DNA from: Actinomycetes bacterium
GTDB lineage: Bacteria; Actinomycetota; Actinomycetes; Mycobacteriales; Micromonosporaceae
NCBI GenBank assembly: GCA_021793335.1
Contig: JAJYSW010000097.1
Span: 1-11,424, forward strand
DNA length: 11,424 bases
Direction: 5' to 3'
Below are positions 5,815 to 11,424 of this stretch, in pieces (position 1 is the first letter of the stretch; every line of letters begins with the position of its first letter). Position numbers and translations under genes: made by a program. The notes beneath the pieces were generated by a model. It was not told the origin of the DNA. It was given only the letters and a program-made list of their open reading frames with translations, and did no database searches.

Positions 5815-6660
5815 GTGTGGTTCGTGCGCCTGCTCAAAAGCCTCGCCCTGCTGCCCTGGAAGGCCCTCACAGCCCTCGGCCGCGCCCTCCGGGCCTGCTT
5901 CCGAGCACTGCGCGCGCCCGCAGGGCGGCTCGCCGTCCAATGCGCCGTGACGGCGCTGGCGCTCGGCGGCGCCCTCGCCGCAGGCCACTACGCGGTGCCC
6001 TCGGCCGGGCCCGCCTGGTCCTTCGGCACCGAACCCGAGCCGACCCCCGAAGAGCGCCCCCTGGTGCTCAGCCCCGAAGACGCGCCCGCCCCGGGGCTGC
6101 CCGCCGAGGAGGACGACACCAACGGCGAGAACGAGCGCCCCTCCGAAGACCCCGCCCAGAACGCCGTGAACGACATCGACACGTGGGCGCGCAGCCTCGC
6201 CCACCTCGGCATCCCTGAACGGGTCCTGGTCGCCTACGGCCGCGCCGAACTCATCTCCGGGGCCCAGAACCCCGGCTGCAACCTGTCCTGGACCACCCTC
6301 GCCGGCATCGGCGCGACCGAGACCGCCCACGGCACCACCGGCGGCAACCGCGTCACCGCCGACGGCACCACCATGACCCCCATCGTCGGCCCCGAACACA
6401 ACGAACAGGGGCCGATGCAGTTCCTGACCTCGACCTGGGAGGAATGGGCCGCCGACGGCAACGGCGACGGCGTCGCCGACCCGCACAACATCGACGATGC
6501 GACCGTCGCCGCCGCCGCCTACCTGTGCCACAACGGCCGCGACCTGACCGACCCGGCGGACTGGTACGCCGCCGTCTACAGCTATAACCCCGTCGACGCC
6601 TACGTCCAGAAGGTCTACGATCGCGCCGACGACTACGGCAGGAAGAGCACGTCGATATGA
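5815..6660 (+). CDS. Membrane-anchored lytic transglycosylase (SLT_2/MltB-like)
   Basis: Predicted to cleave the glycan strand of peptidoglycan outside the membrane. The 281-residue product begins with a basic amphipathic stretch, a hydrophobic segment (about 39-61) that should be a signal anchor or uncleaved signal, an acidic Pro/Glu-rich linker (70-120) and a catalytic domain (about 125-275). Glu169 in LAGIGATETAHG is the likely catalytic acid, matching the IGVET motif of MltB-type enzymes. GPMQFLTSTW (199-208) is the family substrate-groove motif. DGNGDGVADPHN (214-225) has EF-hand-like spacing of D, N, D, D and N, as in MltB, followed by DDATVAAAAYLC. Cys155 and Cys238 could form a disulfide. 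The start is GTG after GAGAAAGGA; the frame is open back to 5512 but that part has no ribosome binding site and no codon bias. No LysM or other wall-binding domain is present. Confidence 0.88.
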   Translation: MWFVRLLKSLALLPWKALTALGRALRACFRALRAPAGRLAVQCAVTALALGGALAAGHYAVPSAGPAWSFGTEPEPTPEERPLVLSPEDAPAPGLPAEEDDTNGENERPSEDPAQNAVNDIDTWARSLAHLGIPERVLVAYGRAELISGAQNPGCNLSWTTLAGIGATETAHGTTGGNRVTADGTTMTPIVGPEHNEQGPMQFLTSTWEEWAADGNGDGVADPHNIDDATVAAAAYLCHNGRDLTDPADWYAAVYSYNPVDAYVQKVYDRADDYGRKSTSI

Positions 6661-6861
6661 CGGCCCGCCCATGACCGCAGATGGAGTGACCGGCTGCTCC
6701 GTCAAGCCCGCAGCGCACGGTCCGCGGGCCCACAGGACCACCGCTGGAACGCATCAATGCTCCACAGAGTAACCTGAGAGTTTCGCGCGGTGACAATGCC
6801 GACGGTCCCCCGAGGCGACGAAGAACAGCGCTGAGGGTTCCGGTCGGCAACGATATCGGGT

Positions 6862-6866
6862 AAGGA
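6862..6866 (+). promoter_or_regulatory. Ribosome binding site of the GNAT gene
   Basis: AAGGA lies 7 nt before the ATG at 6874 and supports that start. The rest of the 213-bp gap after the transglycosylase holds TAACCT at 6770-6775, a possible -10 box, but no convincing -35 partner and no further gene. Confidence 0.6.
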
Positions 6867-6873
6867 TTGAAAG

Positions 6874-7893
6874 ATGCCCCTGAAGCAGCTCGCGCCCAGC
6901 GAGATGACGGCCGATGACATCCGCGACTGGTGCTCGGTGCTCAATGACATGACCGCCGCCGACATGCCCTCCGAACCGCGATGGCGGACGGAACGGCTCC
7001 ACGACTACCTGGTGGGCACACTGCCCGACGATCAGCGAGCGCTCTTCCTCTACCGCGACGAGGACGGCGACCTGGTGGGCCACGCCAGCCTCATCATGTT
7101 CGGCGGCGACCAGGCCGGCACCGCCGTGGTCGAGATATCGACCAGGCCCAGCGCCCGCGGCAAGGGCGTCGGGCGGAGCCTCCTGCGCGAGGTCGCCCGG
7201 TGCGCCCGCTCCCACGGCTGCCGCTCCCTGTCCGTCGAGGTCATCGCCACCACCCCGGCCGTGGGCTTCTACGACAGGTTCGGCTTCAAACGGGCCGAGG
7301 TCGAACAGCGCCACCTGCTGCGCTGGGCCGAGGTCGACTGGGAGAAGATCGAATACGCGGCAGGACGCCTCGCCGCCGGATACCGCCTCGAATACCATGC
7401 CGGAGGCGTGCCCGAACGCCTGCTCGACTCCTACGCGACCGTCAAGGCCAACCTCCGCACCACCAAGGACCCGGTGGCGGTGGTGCCCGAATGGCGCGGA
7501 TCGGCCCAGGCCGACCGGCTGCGCGACTCCCTGACCACGCTGGAGCGGCGCGGCATGCGCTCGCACATCGCCGTGGCCATCGCCGAACCCTTCGGCAACG
7601 TGGTGGGGCTGACCGAACTGGTCGTCTCGGCGCAGCGGCCCACGCGCGCCGACCAGTACGACACCGTCGTCGCCCCCGAACACCGCTCCTACGGGCTGGC
7701 GATGTCCATGAAGGCCCGGCTCCTCACCGAGCTGCGACGCGCCGAACCGCAACTGGTCGACGTCCAGACGTGGACGTTGGAAGGCGCCGACGACGTCCGC
7801 TGGATCAACTCCGAACTCGGCTTCACCCACGACGTCGACTGGTACGACTACGAGACCGATGTGGACGAACTTCTGGAGCGCATCGGCTCCTGA
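6874..7893 (+). CDS. Tandem GNAT-family N-acetyltransferase
   Basis: The 339-residue soluble protein has two GNAT folds in a row. The first (about 1-160) carries a clear acetyl-CoA binding motif A, VVEISTRPSARGKGVGRSLL, with RGKGVG at 95-100 for the pyrophosphate, and the closing GFYDRFGFKR (131-140). The second (about 168-330) has only a weakened version, VVAPEHRSYGLAMSMKARLL (265-284), followed by INSELGFTHD (311-320). Such paired GNAT proteins, of which mycothiol synthase MshD is the best known, often keep one active domain and use the other structurally. This protein shows no specific reason to be called MshD, and its substrate is unknown. The start is set by AAGGA 7 nt upstream. It stands apart from its neighbours (213 bp before, 111 bp after), suggesting its own transcript. 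Confidence 0.88.
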   Translation: MPLKQLAPSEMTADDIRDWCSVLNDMTAADMPSEPRWRTERLHDYLVGTLPDDQRALFLYRDEDGDLVGHASLIMFGGDQAGTAVVEISTRPSARGKGVGRSLLREVARCARSHGCRSLSVEVIATTPAVGFYDRFGFKRAEVEQRHLLRWAEVDWEKIEYAAGRLAAGYRLEYHAGGVPERLLDSYATVKANLRTTKDPVAVVPEWRGSAQADRLRDSLTTLERRGMRSHIAVAIAEPFGNVVGLTELVVSAQRPTRADQYDTVVAPEHRSYGLAMSMKARLLTELRRAEPQLVDVQTWTLEGADDVRWINSELGFTHDVDWYDYETDVDELLERIGS

Positions 7894-7894
7894 G

Positions 7895-7927
7895 ACGGGC
7901 CGATCCGCTCGGGCGCGCCCCGCCCGT
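7895..7927 (+). terminator. GC-rich hairpin after the GNAT gene, possible terminator
   Basis: ACGGGC (7895-7900) pairs with GCCCGT (7922-7927), and the loop contains the perfect 10-bp palindrome GGGCGCGCCC (7911-7920). It starts one base after the GNAT stop codon. There is no T-run. Position favours a terminator, but the stem is short. Confidence 0.35.
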
Positions 7928-7991
7928 GTTCGCCTGTTCCGTCGCGAAAAGGACTGCATGGACGGGGAGTGCCGCCTTTGCCGAAATTCAA

Positions 7992-7997
7992 TAGACT
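7992..7997 (+). promoter_or_regulatory. Candidate -10 box placing the channel transcript start at its ATG
   Basis: TAGACT fits the actinobacterial -10 pattern TANNNT and ends 7 bases before the ATG at 8005, so transcription would begin at or next to the start codon, giving a leaderless mRNA. There is no Shine-Dalgarno sequence before this ATG. No clear -35 hexamer is visible. Confidence 0.35.
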
Positions 7998-8004
7998 GTC
8001 GCTC

Positions 8005-9903
8005 ATGCACCCCGACAACGTGCCCCCGAGCACCGGCGGATCGGACGGGCCGCAGCCTCGCGTACCCGCGCAAGGCGGCCCTGCGCACAGCGATGCCGTG
8101 CACAGCGACCCCGCGCAGAGCGATGCCATGCACAGCGCCCCCATGCACAGCGGCCCCGCATACGAACGGCTCGTCATCGTCGTCGGCGACAACGGACTGA
8201 CCCTCAGATTCATCAAGAACCTCACCGAACGCTTCGAATACCGCGTCATCTCACTGATCGAACCCGGCTCCGGAGCCCAACGCGACGAGATCCGAAAAGA
8301 GGCCACGACCAACCAGCGCCTGGAGATCATGGAACGCGACCGCATCGACTCAGAAGCGGTCAGCGAAGCCGGGCTCGTGGAGGCCTACGCCGTCGCCCTC
8401 ATGAACCAGGACGACGTCGCCAACCTCCACCTCGCCCTCAAGATCCGCGAGATGTCCCACCACCTCGGCGACGAGACCCTCCCCAAACTCGTCATCCGGA
8501 TGTACAACCGGCAACTGCGCGACCGCATCCGGCTGCTACTCGGCGACGAAGGCGTCTACGTCGAATCCGACGCCGACATGGTCGCCCGCACCTACGCCGC
8601 CGCCGCGCTCGGGCAGATCCCGCCCGGCGACATCGACATCTGGGACCGCCGCCTCTACCTCACGCGCGAACCCGACGACCGCGCCCAAGCGCAATGGGTC
8701 GTCGCCAGCGGCAACGGCCGCAGCGCCGACGTGCTCACCGAAGACCGCACCGAATCGGTGCGGATGCTGTGCCTCGAACCCGAGAAATCCCACCGCTGGT
8801 TCAGGCCCGCGCCCGGCGCGGCGATCCGTTTCCTACGCCGCAGCATGCACGCACTGCGGCGCACCGTGGACACGAAACTGCGCGTCTCGGCGATCGTGCT
8901 CATCATCGTCATGTCCGGCGGCTTCTGGACACTGACGCACTACTACAGCGACACGAACGAGGTCAGCCACGGCTGGGACGCGCTCTACATCATCGCGCTC
9001 ATGGCAGGCGGCGGCATCGACCCCGAAATGGGCTCCCACGCGTGGGTCAAGGCCACCCACGCCGTGGTCGTCATGTCCGGAGCGCTCATCATCCCCGTCG
9101 TCACCGGCGCGATCGTCCAAGCGCTCGTGGCCCGGCGTTACGCGCTCGCCGAAGGCCGCATCGTGGACACGGTGCGCGATCACATCATCGTCGTCGGGCT
9201 CGGCAACCTCGGCACGCGCGTGGTCGAACGGCTCCGGGCTGCCAAGATCCCGGTGGTGGCCGTCGAGAAGGACCGCGACGCGGTCGGCGTCCAGGCCGCC
9301 CGCGCGGCCGGGGCGCAGGTCCTCCTCGGCGACGCCTCCCGCCCCGAGACGCTCCGAGAAGCCGAGGTCAGACACTGCCAGGCCCTGGTGACCATGGCCA
9401 AACAGGACTCACAGAACCTCGAAACGGCACTGTCCGGACTGGAATGCCAACCGGGCCTGCGCACCGTCATGCGCATCTACGATCCCGAATTCGCGGCGCT
9501 GATCCGCAGCAACCTCAACTCCAACGCCGCGCCACGGGACGCCTCACGGCATTCCTCCTATAGCGCGCCGGAGGTCGCCGCGGCCTCATTCGCCGCGGCG
9601 CTCACCGAGGACGCGATCCTGGAGACGATCCCGGTACGCGGCCAGATCGTCTACATCAGCGAGATCCTCATCGGAGCCGGTGGACAGCTCGACGACGCGC
9701 CCGCACACGAGGCCACGGCGATCGGCTCGCACCGGCTCCTGGCCGTCAAGCGCCCCGGCGGCAGCGTCCGCTGGAACCCCGACGCGGCATTCAGGATCGA
9801 AGCCGGCGACAAACTGCTGATGCTGGCGACCCGGCCGGGCCTGGAGGGCATCGTGCACCGCAGCCAACCGGCCGCCGCAACTTCTCCCCCGCTCACTCGT
9901 TGA
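8005..9903 (+). CDS. CASTOR/POLLUX-like RCK-flanked ion channel protein
   Basis: The 632-residue product has an acidic, repeat-bearing N-terminus (1-52), a TrkA-N/RCK-like domain (about 53-260), two membrane helices (about 293-312 and 352-377) with a re-entrant pore segment between, a second TrkA-N domain with intact Rossmann loop GLGNLG (398-403), and a C-terminal RCK_C-like region (about 545-612). RCK domains gate channels by binding nucleotides or ions. In the first domain the loop is GDNGLT, which does not follow GxGxxG. The pore region reads MAGGGIDPEMG (333-343), not the potassium filter TVGYG, so potassium selectivity should not be assumed; the two-helix layout resembles plant CASTOR/POLLUX and related bacterial proteins. 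Start options: ATG 8005 (leaderless, chosen), TTG 7978 with GGGGAG 8 nt upstream (641 residues), or GTG 7969. The gene lies 34 bp before the protease gene. Confidence 0.85.
   Translation: MHPDNVPPSTGGSDGPQPRVPAQGGPAHSDAVHSDPAQSDAMHSAPMHSGPAYERLVIVVGDNGLTLRFIKNLTERFEYRVISLIEPGSGAQRDEIRKEATTNQRLEIMERDRIDSEAVSEAGLVEAYAVALMNQDDVANLHLALKIREMSHHLGDETLPKLVIRMYNRQLRDRIRLLLGDEGVYVESDADMVARTYAAAALGQIPPGDIDIWDRRLYLTREPDDRAQAQWVVASGNGRSADVLTEDRTESVRMLCLEPEKSHRWFRPAPGAAIRFLRRSMHALRRTVDTKLRVSAIVLIIVMSGGFWTLTHYYSDTNEVSHGWDALYIIALMAGGGIDPEMGSHAWVKATHAVVVMSGALIIPVVTGAIVQALVARRYALAEGRIVDTVRDHIIVVGLGNLGTRVVERLRAAKIPVVAVEKDRDAVGVQAARAAGAQVLLGDASRPETLREAEVRHCQALVTMAKQDSQNLETALSGLECQPGLRTVMRIYDPEFAALIRSNLNSNAAPRDASRHSSYSAPEVAAASFAAALTEDAILETIPVRGQIVYISEILIGAGGQLDDAPAHEATAIGSHRLLAVKRPGGSVRWNPDAAFRIEAGDKLLMLATRPGLEGIVHRSQPAAATSPPLTR
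8086..8160 (+). repeat. Five in-frame 15-bp tandem repeats in the channel gene
   Basis: Five consecutive 15-base units begin CACAGCG or CAGAGCG (8086, 8101, 8116, 8131 and 8146) and encode HSDAV, HSDPA, QSDAM, HSAPM and HSGPA, residues 28-52. Unit length is a multiple of three, so copy-number change would keep the frame. The stretch is His/Ser-rich and probably disordered, just before the first RCK domain. Confidence 0.9.
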
Positions 9904-9937
9904 ACCTCCGAAACATCTCTCGGGAAAGGGGCCGACG

Positions 9938-11203
9938 GTGGCGGCAGCAATGCGGAATCGAAGTCCGAGACGCGAACGGGGCGAAGCGCCCGCCGGTCGC
10001 CGCGGACGCCGCAAGATCGCCGTGGCGGCGGCAGCGGGGACGCTCGCCGTCGGGGCCGCCGCGATCGTGGTGCCCAACGCGCTCGCAGAAGAGGACCCGC
10101 GCGGGCCGGGCGAGACGATCGAACGCATCGGCGAGACGATCGATGACGCGCTGCTCGGCATCGTGGAGATCGGCGACATCGTCGAGACCGCCGAATCACT
10201 GACCTACGCCGACGAGACCACGGTGCTCGAATTCTCCGAACCGGACGCCGCCTATGTGAAGGTCCACTTCGAGCGGATGCTGCTCGCCGAGGACGATTAC
10301 GTGACCGTCTCCAGCCCCGACGGCCTCGAATCGCACCGCTACGACGATTCGGCGGGCGAGCAGTGGGCCACGTCCATCGCAGGCGACACCGCGATCGTCG
10401 AGCTGCATCGGAACGGGCTCGGACCGGTCTCCGACACGCTCGGCGCCTTCATCGACAAGATCGCCTACGGCTTCTCCGAGGACGTCGTGGACGATCTCAT
10501 CGACACCAGGCAGGACCGGGCCCGGCCCGCCGAGAGCGTCTGCGCCGCGGACGACAAGAAACCCTCGGTGTGCTACACGGATTCCTACCCCGAGGTCGTC
10601 GACCGCGCCGACCCGGTGGCGCGGCTGCTCATCGACGGCACGGTCCTGTGCACCGCGTTCCGCGTCGGAGAGCAGAACCGCCTGCTGACCAACCACCACT
10701 GCTTCTCGGAATCGTGGCAGGCCGAACGCACCGAAGTGTGGTTCGGCTACGCGTGCACCACCTGCGGGGGCTCCGAGAGGACCAACCCGATCAAGGTCGA
10801 AGGGCAGCGCGTCCTGGGAACTTCGAGCGATCTGGACTACACGCTGTTCAGCGTCGACGATTTCGCGGCGATCGAACGGTTCGGTTCGCTGACACTGTCC
10901 ACGGACGATGCCAGGCGCGGGGAGGCGATCTACATCCCGCAGTACCCGGCGGGCCGGCCCGCCGAGATCGCCTTGAAATCGGCGGTCGACGGCGGCAACT
11001 GCGTGATCGCCAAGACCGACTATGACGGCTATGTGAAAGGCAGCGACATCGCGTACTACTGCGATACCGAGTTCGGTTCCTCGGGCTCTCCGGTGCTGTC
11101 TCGCGATACGCACGAGGTGCTCGCGCTGCACCACTTCGGCGGATGCCCGAACTCGGGCGTGAAGGCATCGCTCATCGAACGGGAGATCAGGCACCTGATC
11201 TGA
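9938..11203 (+). CDS. Secreted trypsin-like serine protease with N-terminal beta domain
   Basis: The 421-residue product starts with an Arg-rich region (RRGRRKIAV, loosely Tat-like), a hydrophobic core (about 27-46) and a cleavage site ALA-EE after residue 50, so it should be exported. Residues about 88-190 look like an all-beta accessory domain (VLEFSEPDAAYVKVHFERMLL then YVTVSSPDG), of a kind seen in front of actinobacterial serine proteases. The protease domain (about 225-421) has His254 in LLTNHHC, Asp300 in SDLDYTLF and Ser382 in FGSSGSPV as the probable triad. Cys238 and Cys255 match the trypsin disulfide around the histidine; Cys273-x-x-Cys276, Cys202/212 and Cys355/375/403 are extra. 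The GTG start follows GGGAAAGGGG 6 nt upstream; an ATG at 9950 is the alternative. With 34 bp to the channel gene, co-transcription is possible. The target is unknown. Confidence 0.88.
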   Translation: MAAAMRNRSPRRERGEAPAGRRGRRKIAVAAAAGTLAVGAAAIVVPNALAEEDPRGPGETIERIGETIDDALLGIVEIGDIVETAESLTYADETTVLEFSEPDAAYVKVHFERMLLAEDDYVTVSSPDGLESHRYDDSAGEQWATSIAGDTAIVELHRNGLGPVSDTLGAFIDKIAYGFSEDVVDDLIDTRQDRARPAESVCAADDKKPSVCYTDSYPEVVDRADPVARLLIDGTVLCTAFRVGEQNRLLTNHHCFSESWQAERTEVWFGYACTTCGGSERTNPIKVEGQRVLGTSSDLDYTLFSVDDFAAIERFGSLTLSTDDARRGEAIYIPQYPAGRPAEIALKSAVDGGNCVIAKTDYDGYVKGSDIAYYCDTEFGSSGSPVLSRDTHEVLALHHFGGCPNSGVKASLIEREIRHLI

Positions 11204-11220
11204 CGGCGCACCGCGCCCTC

Positions 11221-11238
11221 GGCCACCTCGCCGTGGCC
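11221..11238 (+). terminator. Short hairpin downstream of the protease gene, possible terminator
   Basis: GGCCAC (11221-11226) and GTGGCC (11233-11238) form a 6-bp stem with a 6-nt loop, 17 bases after the stop codon. No T-tract follows. Confidence 0.35.
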
Positions 11239-11424
11239 TCGCCAACCCCGGCGGCCGCACCGCCACATCGCAACATCGCGGCAAGCCTTACCGCGGCCGG
11301 GCTGCGGCCCAGTCGCGGCCAGTGATAGCCCAATCGCGGCCCGGCCGTGGCCTGTGGCGGCGGAACGGCAGCAGCGAGGCGGCTGCGAGGTTTGGCGCCG
11401 AGTTAGAGAGCTCTTAGCGTTCTC
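11239..11424. other. Non-coding right end of window
   Basis: No supported gene is visible in this stretch. It contains the imperfect repeated motif CAGTCGCGGCC / CAATCGCGGCC (about 11310-11342) and, close to the edge, the 8-bp palindrome AGAGCTCT in an AT-richer patch, which may belong to the control region of the next gene beyond the window. Confidence 0.4.

Noticed and set aside
5434..6741. Long minus-strand open frame opposite the transglycosylase
   Set aside because: Low-complexity Gly/Val/Arg composition, no recognisable motif, and complete overlap with a gene that has catalytic motifs.
6743..6775. ECF-type promoter (GGAAC near 6746) before the GNAT gene
   Set aside because: The downstream element is not a good -10 match at any usual spacing.
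6981..7994. Plus-strand open frame in another frame of the GNAT gene
   Set aside because: Arg/Pro-rich out-of-frame translation with no ribosome binding site.
6754..8148. Long minus-strand open frame opposite the GNAT gene
   Set aside because: An antisense shadow; its repetitive end (HGIALRGVAVHG-like) merely mirrors the 15-bp repeats.
8086..8160. CRISPR-like repeats
   Set aside because: Units are 15 bp, contiguous without spacers and in frame with a coding sequence.
10196..11284. Minus-strand open frame opposite the protease
   Set aside because: Antisense shadow with no domain motifs; the protease on the plus strand has signal peptide and triad.

Overview
The window is about 11.4 kb of very GC-rich DNA with strong G/C bias at third codon positions, frequent GTG starts and tightly overlapping operons. 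This fits a chromosome of a high-GC actinomycete. The left-hand gene order (hemL, histidine phosphatase, TlpA/ResA thioredoxin, ccdA, resB) is the order known from Mycobacterium tuberculosis Rv0524-Rv0528, so this part is a conserved actinobacterial core locus. The genus cannot be fixed from the sequence alone. I see no tRNA, rRNA, CRISPR array, transposase or integrase.

Left half, minus strand (1-5109): a class III nucleotide cyclase fused to a STAND/NB-ARC-like NTPase is followed, after a 107-bp gap holding a perfect 12-bp inverted repeat, by hemL (tetrapyrrole entry), a histidine-family phosphatase, a lipoprotein thioredoxin, the membrane reductant carrier CcdA and the first 44 codons of ResB, which runs off the left edge. 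From hemL onward the genes overlap by 4 bp (ATGA or GTGA), except for a 2-bp gap between the phosphatase and the thioredoxin. The set links haem precursor synthesis to System II cytochrome c maturation: CcdA carries electrons across the membrane, the ResA-like lipoprotein reduces apocytochrome cysteines, and ResB with CcsA (expected further left, outside the window) delivers and attaches haem.

Middle (5110-5814): a 705-bp divergent gap without a conventional gene. It holds a 17-codon ORF with an excellent ribosome binding site and a Cys-rich end, a 14-bp operator-like palindrome, a short AT-rich patch, a perfect 16-bp GC palindrome and two near-identical elements, the second lying on the translation start region of the next gene.

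Right half, plus strand (5815-11203): a membrane-anchored lytic transglycosylase, a tandem GNAT acetyltransferase, a CASTOR/POLLUX-like channel protein with RCK domains on both sides of a two-helix pore, and a secreted trypsin-like serine protease. Three of the four products act in or outside the membrane. Apart from the channel and protease, which are 34 bp apart, the gaps (about 110-215 bp) suggest separate transcription units.

The most unusual items are the channel protein (non-potassium pore sequence, degenerate first nucleotide loop, polymorphism-prone 15-bp tandem repeat near its N-terminus), the cyclase-NTPase with non-standard substrate-selecting residues, and the small Cys-rich leader-like ORF. 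None is proven to be a new system from sequence alone.
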